Assembly (NCBI RefSeq): GCF_022170825.1
Contig: NZ_CP081878.1
Span: 212,001-276,000, forward strand
Source of the DNA: Exiguobacterium acetylicum
GTDB taxonomy: Bacteria > Bacillota > Bacilli > Exiguobacteriales > Exiguobacteriaceae
Reading direction: 5' to 3'
Length of the DNA: 64,000 bases
This document shows positions 8,293-17,545 of this stretch, one piece after another. Numbering within the stretch: position 1 is the stretch's first letter; each line of letters starts with the position of its first letter. A model generated the notes under the pieces. That model searched no databases. It was not told where the DNA came from and worked only from the letters and a program-made list of their open reading frames with translations. The position numbers were made by a program, and so were the translations under genes.

Positions 8293-8321
8293 TTACTGTA
8301 AATGAAAACGTTTTCTAAAAT
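8293..8321 (+). promoter_or_regulatory. Promoter with CcpA cre site
   Basis: TTACTG (8293-8298) and TAAAAT (8316-8321) with a 17-base spacer. The spacer is almost filled by ATGAAAACGTTTTCT (8302-8316), a full match to the cre consensus WTGNAANCGNWNNCW. Catabolite repression of the downstream symporter is inferred. Confidence 0.7.
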
Positions 8322-8407
8322 ATAGTTTTGAAAAAGTATAAAAAAGGAATCAATGAATACATATTCAAGAATAGAAAATATGAATGAAGAACAAAGGGGG
8401 AAGACGC

Positions 8408-10168
8408 ATGACCACATCTGAATTATTTTTCACATTAGGTTCTGCAGCGTTTTTCATGTTGCTTGTTGCCTACATATCCTACCGATTGACGCGTGGGAAA
8501 ACACAAGGCGTTGATGAATACTTCTTAGCAGGGCGTGGACTCAGTGGTGTGTTCATTGCTGGTTCGCTCCTACTGACGAATTTGTCGGCAGAACAGTTGA
8601 TTGGACTGAATGGACAATCTTTTATGGGAAACATGTCAAGCATGGCGTGGGAAGTCACAGCTGGTTTTGCTGCGATCATCATGGCCATCTATCTGCTTCC
8701 AAAGTTTCTTGGACTCGGCATCTCAACTTTGCCAGAATACTTAAGTCATCGGTACGACGAGACAGTTCGTCGAATGACGGTTCTACTCTTTTTACTTGGA
8801 TATATGTGTGTCACGATTCCTTCAATGCTCTATTCGGGCGGGATTGCTGTCTTACAGTTGTTCGATGTCCCTGAATTGTTCGGTCTTAGTTACACGCAGT
8901 CCCTATGGTTAGTCGTTTGGGTCGTCGGAATCATCGGAGCGATTTATGCGATTTTTGGTGGTCTACGTGCGGTAGCTGTCTCGGACACACTGAACGGGAT
9001 TGGACTCGTTTTCGTCGGTTTTCTAGTTCCGATACTTGGCTTCATTGCGCTGGGTGACGGAAATCTACTTCAAGGAATGAAGACGATTGCGACTGTGCAT
9101 CCGGAGAAGTTGAACGCAATCGGAAGTTCGACGGATGCTGTTCCATTCTTCTCGATTTTCACAGGGATTTTATTTGCGAACTTGTTCTATTGGTCGTTGA
9201 ACCAATATGTCATTCAACGTGTGCTCGGAGCAAAGGATTTAAAGGAAGGGCAAAAAGGAGTCTTGATGACCGGTTTTTTAAAGTTGTTAGTTCCAGTCTT
9301 CATGCTGATTCCTGGGATCATTGCCTATCATTTGTACGGGAATACACTAACGAGCGGTGATTTGTCATACCCGCGACTCATTACGGAGTTGTTGCCGGTT
9401 TCGTTGATGGGATTTTTCTTGGCTGTCTTACTTGGAGCCGTCTTCAGTTCGTTTAACTCGCTTCTAAACAGCATTGCGACACTTTTTGTCCTCGATATCT
9501 ATCAGCCGGTGTTTGCGAAAGAGGCGAGTGATGAACATCTGATTCGTGTCAGTAAATGGTTTGGGACAATCGTTGCTCTAATTTCTTTCATCATTGCACC
9601 ATTCTTGATGTATGCGCCGGACGGTTTATGGAGTTTGATTCGGCAATTCACAGGATTTTTCAACATTCCAATTCTCGTCATCGTATTAATGGGAATTTTC
9701 ATGAAACGAATCCCAGCGATTGCAGCGAAAATCGTCATCGTCTTTCACGTGTTCGCGTACTACTTATTCGTTTTCGGTTTCAAACAACTGTTCGGCTGGG
9801 ATCATGGCATTAGCTATATTCATGGGTACGGCATTCTACTCGTGATTGAAGTACTGTTCATGGTATTCATGGGCTATCGTTATCCAGCGGTCCAGTCAAG
9901 AAAGGTCAATCGACGACAGTCTGTCGAACTCACTCCATGGAAGTTCGCGATTCCTGTTTCGATTCTGTTATGTACATCAATCATTTGGACGTACGTCTTG
10001 TTTTCAAAAATCGGACTGGCTTCTACAGCAGGCATCGTATCGATTTGGTTCTGGCCGGTTACGTTAGGACTTGTCATCGCAACGATCGTATTATGGCGTG
10101 TGTCGCTAAACGCTTGGGAAGCGAAGTACCGGACCTATCTCGAAGAAGAGTATCGTCAAGCCGAATAA
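8408..10168 (+). CDS. Sodium:solute symporter (SSS family)
   Basis: 586 residues with about 14 hydrophobic segments. SSS features include YFLAGRGLSGVFIAGSLLL near residue 40, GLNGQ, YAIFGGLRAVAVSDTLNG (the family signature region) and SLNQYVIQRVLGAKD, resembling the SglT/YidK sugar-type branch. It would take up a sugar, sugar acid or polyol with sodium. The cre site in its promoter fits a carbon-source transporter. GGGGGAAG sits before the ATG at 8408. Substrate not determinable. No catabolic gene lies beside it. Confidence 0.82.
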   Translation: MTTSELFFTLGSAAFFMLLVAYISYRLTRGKTQGVDEYFLAGRGLSGVFIAGSLLLTNLSAEQLIGLNGQSFMGNMSSMAWEVTAGFAAIIMAIYLLPKFLGLGISTLPEYLSHRYDETVRRMTVLLFLLGYMCVTIPSMLYSGGIAVLQLFDVPELFGLSYTQSLWLVVWVVGIIGAIYAIFGGLRAVAVSDTLNGIGLVFVGFLVPILGFIALGDGNLLQGMKTIATVHPEKLNAIGSSTDAVPFFSIFTGILFANLFYWSLNQYVIQRVLGAKDLKEGQKGVLMTGFLKLLVPVFMLIPGIIAYHLYGNTLTSGDLSYPRLITELLPVSLMGFFLAVLLGAVFSSFNSLLNSIATLFVLDIYQPVFAKEASDEHLIRVSKWFGTIVALISFIIAPFLMYAPDGLWSLIRQFTGFFNIPILVIVLMGIFMKRIPAIAAKIVIVFHVFAYYLFVFGFKQLFGWDHGISYIHGYGILLVIEVLFMVFMGYRYPAVQSRKVNRRQSVELTPWKFAIPVSILLCTSIIWTYVLFSKIGLASTAGIVSIWFWPVTLGLVIATIVLWRVSLNAWEAKYRTYLEEEYRQAE

Positions 10169-10228
10169 TCCTCTCGCAGAAGGCATGACATATCGGGTAA
10201 GATGAAAGAAAAACAGGAGGCGATCTTC

Positions 10229-10411
10229 GTGAATTACTGGTACCACTTCAAGCGTGCCTTCTTACCGATCGCATTATTGCTTGTGACGCTTGCCTTGTAC
10301 CAAATGATTTATCGTTTGAATAACATCTGGTATTCGCTTGGAGGACTTCTACTTGTCTTTGCGGCGATTTACTTCGTCATGCGTCGTCTAAAAGCGAACC
10401 CAGAGGATTGA
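10229..10411 (+). CDS. Small two-helix membrane protein
   Basis: 60 residues starting with GTG at 10229, eight bases after a strong AGGAGG. Two hydrophobic segments (about residues 10-27 and 33-50) are followed by a basic/acidic tail ending ANPED. An upstream ATG (10202) precedes the ribosome binding site and is rejected. It lies between the symporter and msrAB with no shared regulation evident. No family recognised. Confidence 0.65.
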   Translation: MNYWYHFKRAFLPIALLLVTLALYQMIYRLNNIWYSLGGLLLVFAAIYFVMRRLKANPED

Positions 10412-10480
10412 ATGAGCAGGAAAGTCGAGTCCATTCTCTGAACGCGGTAAAATAGACACATACAGAGGAGGGGAAGATAG

Positions 10481-11428
10481 ATGGCAAAAGCAATATTTGC
10501 AGGTGGTTGTTTCTGGTGCATGGTCAAGCCATTCCATAAATATGATGGGGTAGAGCAGGTCATTTCAGGATATACCGGTGGTCATACAGAGAACCCGACT
10601 TATAAAGAGGTCTGTTCGGAAACGACAGGTCACTTGGAGGCGGTTGAAGTTACGTACGATCCGTCCGTCATTACGTACGAAGAATTACTCGAGATTTTCT
10701 GGCGTCAAATCGACCCGACAGATGGCGGAGGTCAATTCAATGACCGTGGTGAATCGTACCAACCGGCTATCTTTTATGTCGATGAAGCACAGCGTGAAGC
10801 AGCTGAGCGTTCAAAAGCTGAACTTGACGCATCAGGACGCTTCTCGCGTCCAGTCGCGGTAGAGATTCGTCCAGAAAAGCCGTTTTGGCCAGCTGAAGAA
10901 TATCACCAAGATTATTATAAAAAGAATCCGTTCCGTTATCAGATGTATAGTGTCGGCTCAGGTCGCGCGAAATTCATCAAGGAAGCGTGGAAGGACCAAG
11001 GTAAGGAAAAAGAACTGAAAGAGCGTCTGACACCAATTCAGTATAAAGTCACACAAGAGAACGGGACAGAGCCTGCTTTCCGTAACGAATACTGGGATGA
11101 AGAACGTCCAGGACTGTACGTCGATATCGTCGATGGTACACCACTCTTCACATCGAAAGATAAATTCCAGTCAAACTGTGGTTGGCCGAGTTTCGCTAAA
11201 CCGATCTCAGAAGACAAGATGGAAGTCGAACTCGATACGAGTCACGGGATGACGCGGACGGAAGTGCGTTCTGCGAATGCGGATAGTCACCTCGGTCATA
11301 TCTTCGATGATGGTCCGACAGAACTTGGTGGTCTTCGATACTGTATCAACTCAGCGGCGTTACGATTTATTCCGCTTGAAGAGCTTGATTCGGCAGGATA
11401 CGGGGAATATAAAAAACATTTCGAGTAA
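10481..11428 (+). CDS. msrAB: Bifunctional methionine sulfoxide reductase MsrA/MsrB
   Basis: 315-residue fusion that repairs both epimers of methionine sulfoxide. The N-terminal MsrA domain (about residues 1-160) has GGCFWC with the catalytic cysteine and [10 protein letters not shown]. The C-terminal MsrB domain (about 175-310) has [16 protein letters not shown] and [11 protein letters not shown] with the catalytic cysteine. It lacks the MsrB zinc CxxC pairs. No signal peptide, so cytosolic. GAGGAGGGG precedes the ATG. Single gene with its own terminator. Confidence 0.93.
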   Translation: MAKAIFAGGCFWCMVKPFHKYDGVEQVISGYTGGHTENPTYKEVCSETTGHLEAVEVTYDPSVITYEELLEIFWRQIDPTDGGGQFNDRGESYQPAIFYVDEAQREAAERSKAELDASGRFSRPVAVEIRPEKPFWPAEEYHQDYYKKNPFRYQMYSVGSGRAKFIKEAWKDQGKEKELKERLTPIQYKVTQENGTEPAFRNEYWDEERPGLYVDIVDGTPLFTSKDKFQSNCGWPSFAKPISEDKMEVELDTSHGMTRTEVRSANADSHLGHIFDDGPTELGGLRYCINSAALRFIPLEELDSAGYGEYKKHFE

Positions 11429-11436
11429 CACGTAAG

Positions 11437-11473
11437 GAGCAGTCAAACGATTTCGTTTTGACTGCTCTTTTTT
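11437..11473 (+). terminator. Intrinsic terminator after msrAB
   Basis: GAGCAGTCAAACG / CGTTTTGACTGCTC hairpin followed by six T. Confidence 0.85.
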
Positions 11474-11495
11474 CAAATAGAAGGGAGAGAATCGA

Positions 11496-12791
11496 ATGTT
11501 TCGACCCGTATATGAAGAGATTCGACAAATGACGATTGCGAAGGTACTTGATTTCTACGATCATGAAATTCGTCAGCTCAATGAGCAAGCACGTCAGGAA
11601 AAATACGACAAGATGAGCTTGAGTCCGTTTCGCTTTTTCCGTGGAAGTTCGCATTTGTTTTATTACGATGTGACGCGAATCCCTCTTGGTTTTGATACAC
11701 CTCGTGATAAACCAACGTGGATTCAGGGCGATCTTCACTTTGAGAACTTTGGTGTCCATGGCAATGCGAAGGGAGAGATCATCTACGACGTCAATGACTT
11801 TGATGAAGGATACTTAGGATCCTACCTGTACGATTTGATTCGAATGGCAGTCTCCGTTCGGTTGTTCGCCGAAGAGGCAGGATACGATCCGATTCCTGCG
11901 ATTCGAAATTATGTCCTCGAATACTTACACGATTTAAAAAAGTACGCTCTCGGAAAAGATCCGAGTGATGTCTGTTTTACGCGGGATAATACGAAAGGAC
12001 CAATCAAGAAATTGATCAAAAAAGCAGAAAAGAAACGTGAAGAATTAATGGGAGAGCGGACGGAACTGGTGGATGGCGTGAGACGGTTTTGTACGCTCCC
12101 GGATATGGAAGCAATAGATGACGCGACACGATCGGCGATTGAGACTGCCTGGTCATCCTATATTGAGACGATTGACGTTGACGATCGCCGTGACGAAGCG
12201 TTCTATACAATCAAAGATATTGTCCGGAAGCTAGATAGTGGAACGGCATCGATTGGTCTTGAGCGCTATTACATTCTGATTGAGGGGGAGGGAGGAGAAG
12301 AAGATTTGATTCTTGAAATGAAACAAGCACAAACTTCTGTTCCGTCATTGTTCCTTCCCGTCTATCGTCCAGAAGCTGAAACCGTTCATCAAGGACGACG
12401 AATCATCACGTCTCAAAAAGCAATGCAGGCATATGAAGATCCATATCTTGGCTACCTGACGATTGGGGAAAAGGAATATTATGTACGGGAGCGCTCACCG
12501 TATAAGAAAAAACTAAAAGCCAAGCATATCAAAAGTCAGGAAGACCTTGAAAACGTCTTGTGCATTCAAGGTCAAATCACCGCCAAAGTCCATGCGCGGG
12601 CGGATCAGGATGCCGGTATTAAAGAAAAAGTTTTAACACATCACGCGGACGTCGAAATCATTCAGGCAATCGGTGTTTCAGACACTGCTTTCTTAGAACA
12701 AATCGAGCGTTGGTCAGAAGCCTACGTGACACGAACAAAGCTGGATTACCAAGTGTTTTTGGAGTGGGTGAAGACCCGAAGATTAAATTAA
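11496..12791 (+). CDS. DUF2252 family protein (kinase-fold-like)
   Basis: 431-residue cytosolic protein of the DUF2252 family. Diagnostic blocks are FRFFRGSSHLFYYD near residue 48, QGDLHFENFG (a Brenner-like catalytic motif reminiscent of aminoglycoside kinases) and NDFDEGYLGSYLYDL (metal-binding Asp position). Because these resemble HxDxxxxN and DFG, a phosphotransferase activity is plausible but unproven. A strong AAGGGAGAG ribosome binding site precedes the ATG. Monocistronic between two terminators. Confidence 0.82.
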   Translation: MFRPVYEEIRQMTIAKVLDFYDHEIRQLNEQARQEKYDKMSLSPFRFFRGSSHLFYYDVTRIPLGFDTPRDKPTWIQGDLHFENFGVHGNAKGEIIYDVNDFDEGYLGSYLYDLIRMAVSVRLFAEEAGYDPIPAIRNYVLEYLHDLKKYALGKDPSDVCFTRDNTKGPIKKLIKKAEKKREELMGERTELVDGVRRFCTLPDMEAIDDATRSAIETAWSSYIETIDVDDRRDEAFYTIKDIVRKLDSGTASIGLERYYILIEGEGGEEDLILEMKQAQTSVPSLFLPVYRPEAETVHQGRRIITSQKAMQAYEDPYLGYLTIGEKEYYVRERSPYKKKLKAKHIKSQEDLENVLCIQGQITAKVHARADQDAGIKEKVLTHHADVEIIQAIGVSDTAFLEQIERWSEAYVTRTKLDYQVFLEWVKTRRLN

Positions 12792-12816
12792 AAACTTAAC
12801 AAACTGAGGCTTGTCA

Positions 12817-12854
12817 GATGGATGTGTAACATGTGTTACACATCCATCTTTTTT
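12817..12854 (+). terminator. Strong intrinsic terminator
   Basis: Near-perfect palindrome GATGGATGTGTAACA / TGTTACACATCCATC followed by six T. Confidence 0.9.
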
Positions 12855-13016
12855 GTACGGATTTTTTTGTTTAACGAATGAAAGCGTTCAACAAAATAGA
12901 AATAGGTATAATGACCTATATCAATTTATCAGAAAACTTCGTAAATTTTTGATTAAGTTCTTACGGACGATTCGTTTCGTAGGACAAATCAAAAGAGACA
13001 TAGGGGGAAGTACATC

Positions 13017-14453
13017 ATGAGCTTGACGCGGAAAAAAGATGTTTCCGCTATGATTGCTGCAAGTAAACGAAACAGTGGACTTGCTCGAAATCTTGGCGCG
13101 ATGGATTTAACGTTTTTAGGAATTGGCGCCATCATCGGAACCGGAATCTTCGTTTTGACGGGAACAGGAGCATTGACTGCAGGACCAGGACTTATCGTAT
13201 CATTCATCTTATCTGCCATTGCCTGTGGTCTAGCCGCTCTTGCTTACGCTGAATTCGCATCAACGATTCCGGTCAGTGGATCCGTCTATACGTACACGTA
13301 CGCAACAATGGGGGAAATCTTCGCTTGGATCATCGGCTGGAACTTGATCCTCGAATATGGACTCGCCTCCAGTGCCGTTGCAGCCGGATGGTCTGGGTAT
13401 TTCCAGTCCTTGCTCGCAGGATTCAACATCCATGTGCCAACAGCGCTTTCGGCAGCTCCGGGAGCAGTCGAAGGAGCCAAGACGTTCTTCAACCTTCCAG
13501 CGTTCCTAATCCTCTTTGCCATTACGGCATTGTTGTCGATGGGAATCAAGGAAACGAAGCGCGTTAACAACATCATGGTCGTCATCAAATTAGCAGTCGT
13601 TGTTCTCTTCATCGTCGTCGGTGTCGGCTACGTCGAACCAACGAACTGGGCACCATTCACACCATTCGGTTGGGGAGGCGTCTTCTCAGGTGCCGCAATC
13701 GTCTTCTTCGCGTATATCGGCTTTGATGCCGTCACATCGGCAGCAGAAGAAGTCCGCGATCCGCAAAAGAACTTACCACGCGGTATCATCGGTTCGCTCG
13801 CAGTCTGTACGATTCTGTATGTCATCGTAGCAGCCATCATGACAGGTATCGTACCGTATCAAAATTTCGCTGGTGTTGATCACCCGGTCTCACTTGCGAT
13901 TCAAATGGCAGGTCAAAACTGGGTGGCTGGTTTCATCGATCTCGGTGCGATTCTTGGGATCACAACGGTTATTCTCGTCATGACATACGGGATGGTTCGT
14001 CTTGCGTTTGCCATCTCGCGCGACGGAATGTTCCCGAAAGTCTTTTCTGAAGTGCATCCGAAGTACCAAACGCCTTTCAAAGCAACATGGATGATTGGAT
14101 TAGGTAGTTCACTCGTCGCTGGATTCGTTCCACTCGATGTTATCGCGAACCTTGTTAACATGGGTACACTCGCAGCATTCGTCTTGATCTCAGTCGCTGT
14201 CTTAGTTCTCCGTAAGACACAACCAGATCTTCCACGTGCATTCAAATGTCCAGGTATGCCATATGTGCCGATCGCAGCAATTGCTTCATGTCTCTTCTTG
14301 ATGTTCAACTTAAAACTCGAAACATGGATTGCGTTTGGAATCTGGCTCGCAATCGGTTTAGTGCTCTACTTTGCCTTTGCACGTAAGAGTTCGAACTTGC
14401 ATCCCGGAAACATGCCAGTAGCGGAACTTGCTGCTTCAAAAGAAGAAGAATAA
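13017..14453 (+). CDS. APC-family amino acid permease (YfnA-like)
   Basis: 478 residues, about 12 helices, of the cationic amino acid transporter (CAT-like) branch. Helix 1 is FLGIGAIIGTGIFVLTG, and ALAYAEFASTIPVSGSVYTY marks helix 3. AYIGFDAVTSAAEEVRDPQKN is the helix 6-7 loop signature. It resembles B. subtilis YfnA and would import a small or branched amino acid. A TATAAT-like box lies near 12907 upstream. Ends at a bidirectional terminator facing glpD. Substrate unknown. Confidence 0.82.
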   Translation: MSLTRKKDVSAMIAASKRNSGLARNLGAMDLTFLGIGAIIGTGIFVLTGTGALTAGPGLIVSFILSAIACGLAALAYAEFASTIPVSGSVYTYTYATMGEIFAWIIGWNLILEYGLASSAVAAGWSGYFQSLLAGFNIHVPTALSAAPGAVEGAKTFFNLPAFLILFAITALLSMGIKETKRVNNIMVVIKLAVVVLFIVVGVGYVEPTNWAPFTPFGWGGVFSGAAIVFFAYIGFDAVTSAAEEVRDPQKNLPRGIIGSLAVCTILYVIVAAIMTGIVPYQNFAGVDHPVSLAIQMAGQNWVAGFIDLGAILGITTVILVMTYGMVRLAFAISRDGMFPKVFSEVHPKYQTPFKATWMIGLGSSLVAGFVPLDVIANLVNMGTLAAFVLISVAVLVLRKTQPDLPRAFKCPGMPYVPIAAIASCLFLMFNLKLETWIAFGIWLAIGLVLYFAFARKSSNLHPGNMPVAELAASKEEE

Positions 14454-14459
14454 CGCATA

Positions 14460-14492
14460 AAGACCCGCTTGCCGTGAGGCATCGGGTCTTTT
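14460..14492. terminator. Bidirectional terminator
   Basis: AAGACCCG / CGGGTCTT arms with an inner GCC/GGC. T runs on both strands separate the convergent permease and glpD genes. Confidence 0.8.
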
Positions 14493-14498
14493 CTCATA

Positions 14499-16160
14499 TC
14501 ATGAAAGTGGAACGGGTCCTTTGACGCGAACCGCATCAAATTCACGTTGAATGCTTTCGTTGGCTTTCGCTTCATCTTCTGCTGACCACCCGAGTTCGCT
14601 ACGCATCAATGCGAGAACACCATCTGCATACTGCTCTGCGTGCGGGAAATCAAAGAAGACGGCCGAGGCGCGACGGTTCAAGAAGTCGCCGGGTTGCATG
14701 ACGAGTTCAGCTTCTAATCCATATAGAAGGGCGCCGAACCAATGTAACGGTAATTGATAACGAGCCGCCTCGTCACCACGTGTCCGAATCAACTCGTAAA
14801 CACGTTCGACGTTCGTACCGTAACGTTGGATGAGCCATGTCGCCTCATTCGGTGACAATCCGAGTGCTTCCCCTTTTGGTTGTTGTTCTTTCAAGTAACG
14901 AGCAAATCCTTTGCTACCTTGTGGATGACCACCGCCAAGTAAGATATCATGCGTACGGGAAGCGAGGTAAATTCGATTTTCCTCTGTCTTGAACTGATCC
15001 GCAACCATATCGATGATTCGTTCTGCCATCTTGCGATATCCTGTTAACTTACCACCAGCAATCGACATTAATCCCGATTTCGAGACGAAGATTTCGTCTT
15101 TTCGGGACAATTCACTCGGATCTTTTCCATCTTCATGGATGAGCGGGCGCAGTCCGGACCATGTCGATTCAACGTGTTCAGGTCGTAACTCGACGTTGAA
15201 CATTTGATTCGTCGCCTCTAAGATATAGTCCTGATCCTCTACGGTGACACCAGGCTCAAGGATATCTCCTTTATAGTTCGTATCAGTCGTTCCGACATAC
15301 GTTTTTCCTTCGCGTGGAATCGCAAAGATCATCCGACCATCCGGAACGTCGAAATAAACGGCCTGTTGGAGTGGGAAATGCGCTTGATCGATGACGAGGT
15401 GAATTCCTTTTGTCAGGTGTAATGACTTTCCGGACTTCGAACCGTCTTTTTCGCGCAGTTCATCGACCCAAGGACCGGTTGCATTGATGATTTTCTTCGC
15501 CCGAATCGTATACGTTTTGTCGCTTAAGACGTCACGGACTTCGACACCGACAACTTTTCCATTGTGGTAGACGAGCGATTCAGCCTTCGTATAGTTGACG
15601 GCACGTCCACCGTAACCAACGGCTGCCTTTAAGACTTCGACTGTCAATCGGGCATCATCCGTTTTATATTCGACATAACGACCACCGCCGACTAAGTGTT
15701 CCGAACGTAATAGTGGCTCGTAACGTAATGTTTCTTCTTTGCTGAGCATCGTCCGGCGTTCATTGCGTTTGACGCCTGCAAGTTGGTCATAGACACGTAA
15801 GCCAATCGAAGTCGAGAAGCTACCGAACGTTCCACCTTCAACGAGTGGAAGCATCATCCACTCCGGCGTCGTCACATGTGGGGCATTCTCATAGACGATG
15901 GCGCGTTCTTTCCCGACTTCAGCGACGAGCTTGATCTCGAATTGCTTCAGATAACGCAATCCACCATGGACAAGTTTCGTCGAACGGCTCGATGTCCCTT
16001 CGGCGAAGTCCTGCATCTCGATCAAGCCTGTCCGCATGCCGCGACTTTGCGCGTCAAGCAAAATACCAGCTCCCGTAATACCGCCCCCGATGACGAGGAC
16101 ATCTAAAAGCTCTTGTCCCATCTCTTCTAACCATGCTGTCCGTTCCGTACTTGAAAACAT
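14499..16160 (-). CDS. glpD: Aerobic glycerol-3-phosphate dehydrogenase
   Basis: 553-residue FAD enzyme oxidising glycerol-3-phosphate to dihydroxyacetone phosphate and feeding electrons to menaquinone at the membrane. The FAD-binding motif DVLVIGGGITGAGI is near residue 20, and SSRSTKLVHGGLRYL and IINATGPWVD are typical. GGGGAAG lies before the ATG at 16160. The start is 32 bases after the Gfo/Idh gene stop, so the two may be cotranscribed. glpF and glpK are not nearby, and no GlpP-type leader terminator is visible. Confidence 0.94.
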   Translation of the reverse strand: MFSSTERTAWLEEMGQELLDVLVIGGGITGAGILLDAQSRGMRTGLIEMQDFAEGTSSRSTKLVHGGLRYLKQFEIKLVAEVGKERAIVYENAPHVTTPEWMMLPLVEGGTFGSFSTSIGLRVYDQLAGVKRNERRTMLSKEETLRYEPLLRSEHLVGGGRYVEYKTDDARLTVEVLKAAVGYGGRAVNYTKAESLVYHNGKVVGVEVRDVLSDKTYTIRAKKIINATGPWVDELREKDGSKSGKSLHLTKGIHLVIDQAHFPLQQAVYFDVPDGRMIFAIPREGKTYVGTTDTNYKGDILEPGVTVEDQDYILEATNQMFNVELRPEHVESTWSGLRPLIHEDGKDPSELSRKDEIFVSKSGLMSIAGGKLTGYRKMAERIIDMVADQFKTEENRIYLASRTHDILLGGGHPQGSKGFARYLKEQQPKGEALGLSPNEATWLIQRYGTNVERVYELIRTRGDEAARYQLPLHWFGALLYGLEAELVMQPGDFLNRRASAVFFDFPHAEQYADGVLALMRSELGWSAEDEAKANESIQREFDAVRVKGPVPLS

Positions 16161-16192
16161 CTTGTCTTCCCCCTGTTCGTCTGAATGGATAG

Positions 16193-17161
16193 TTAGTCTA
16201 CTTCTATCCATGTACCCGATTTTGCACTCTTTTGAGCACAATCAATAATTTTCATGACGAGTTCAGCCTGTTTCGGAGAGACAGGTGGTGTTGTTCGCTT
16301 ACGAATAGCTGGGGCGAGATCTGTATAATAATCGCCAAATTGCCCGGAGACAAAAGGAAAGTCTTCAAGGGGGCCGTTTGCTTCAGCCAACTGATATGTC
16401 GTTCGTTTCGTATCGACTTCATCGACGAAATAGCTTGCCTTTGTCCCATGCACCATTAGGGAAGGACCAACAGCCGGAACGATGGAACCGATGTGCAAAA
16501 TAGCACGTCGCGTGCCGAATGCTAAAATCAAATGTGTATAGTCATCAACGATTCCACCTTGCCTTTGGATCGTTTGATCACAAAAGACACGATCCGGGAC
16601 TTCATTGAAGACGACGAGTGCTTGATCGATCAAGTGTGATCCAAGATCGTACAAGAGACCGGCACCAGGGATATCCTGTTCGCGCCAACGATCCTCAACG
16701 TCTGGACGATAGCGATCATAATGCGCTTCGAACGTTTGGAGAGTGCCGAGACGTCCGGATTCGAGTAAGGTCATTAGCGTTCGAAAGTCCTTCGTATACC
16801 GACGATTATGATAAACTGTCAGTAACCGATCGTGTACACGTGCTAGTTCTGTCAACGTTTCGGCTTCTTCGAGCGTGACAGTGAACGGTTTCTCGACGAG
16901 TACGTCACAGCCCGAGAGCAAAGCGAGTCGTGCGAGCGGATAATGCAATTCATTTGCTGTCGTGATGACGACTAAATCAATCTGTTCTTTAGCGAGCAAG
17001 GCTTCAAGTGTCGAATAAACAGGTAGCGTCGCGTCATAAGCAGCGACTGCTTCCGGACGACTCGACTGAACAGCGACTAACTGATAATCAGGTGCGTGTA
17101 AATAAGGAGCATGTAAATGTTTACCGGCAAGACCAAAACCAACTAAAGCGGTACGAATCAT
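16193..17161 (-). CDS. Gfo/Idh/MocA-family oxidoreductase
   Basis: 322-residue NAD(P)-dependent dehydrogenase. The Rossmann start is TALVGFGLAGKHLHAP, the family lysine motif VEKPFTVTLEEA is near residue 95, and the C-terminal half forms the substrate sheet domain. Members oxidise sugars, inositols or related polyols; the substrate here is not evident. AAAGGA lies 10 bases before the ATG at 17161. It is upstream of glpD with a 32-base gap, which may indicate a shared transcript. Confidence 0.87.
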   Translation of the reverse strand: MIRTALVGFGLAGKHLHAPYLHAPDYQLVAVQSSRPEAVAAYDATLPVYSTLEALLAKEQIDLVVITTANELHYPLARLALLSGCDVLVEKPFTVTLEEAETLTELARVHDRLLTVYHNRRYTKDFRTLMTLLESGRLGTLQTFEAHYDRYRPDVEDRWREQDIPGAGLLYDLGSHLIDQALVVFNEVPDRVFCDQTIQRQGGIVDDYTHLILAFGTRRAILHIGSIVPAVGPSLMVHGTKASYFVDEVDTKRTTYQLAEANGPLEDFPFVSGQFGDYYTDLAPAIRKRTTPPVSPKQAELVMKIIDCAQKSAKSGTWIEVD

Positions 17162-17218
17162 GGAAAACACATCCTTTTTGAGTTCATACCCTCAATCTAC
17201 CATAAGGAGGAATACAAG

Positions 17219-17485
17219 ATGATTACGGAACAACACATCATCGAAAAGATGCGTCAAGCGATGCAACGTATTGAGCAAACGACAGGAGCCGCGCAGAAAG
17301 AGCAGGTTGCAGCGATGAAGGTTTACTGTGAATTACTGCTCGAATCCGAGTCGATGCCAAGCTCGACAGTATCGTTACCTACGTCAACACCGCAAGCAAC
17401 CCCAGCAGTCGATCCGATGTTAGCGCGTTTCATGGGTGTCGCGCAGGAGAAAGAAGAAAAAGGCACTTCATTACTCGATTTTTGA
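17219..17485 (+). CDS. ywdI: DUF5327 (YwdI-like) small protein
   Basis: 88 residues. An N-terminal amphipathic helix (about residues 1-45) is followed by a Ser/Thr/Pro-rich linker and a conserved C-terminal MLARFMGVAQEKEEKGTSLLDF-like end (shortened here: MLARFMGV, SLLDF). It matches the YwdI/DUF5327 layout of Bacillus. Function unknown. AAGGAGG precedes the ATG. Confidence 0.7.
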   Translation: MITEQHIIEKMRQAMQRIEQTTGAAQKEQVAAMKVYCELLLESESMPSSTVSLPTSTPQATPAVDPMLARFMGVAQEKEEKGTSLLDF

Positions 17486-17545
17486 ATGAAATGACGCGAT
17501 TCAGGGAATAACCATCACAGTTGAAACGAGAAGGGGAGATACGTC

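Noticed and set aside
12881-12895. cre-like sequence TGAAAGCGTTCAACA upstream of the YfnA-like permease
   Set aside because: The second half is shifted by one base relative to the consensus, so it fails the match that the other sites pass.
16161-16192. GlpP-type antiterminator leader before glpD
   Set aside because: Only 32 bases separate glpD from the upstream gene, with no hairpin or T run.
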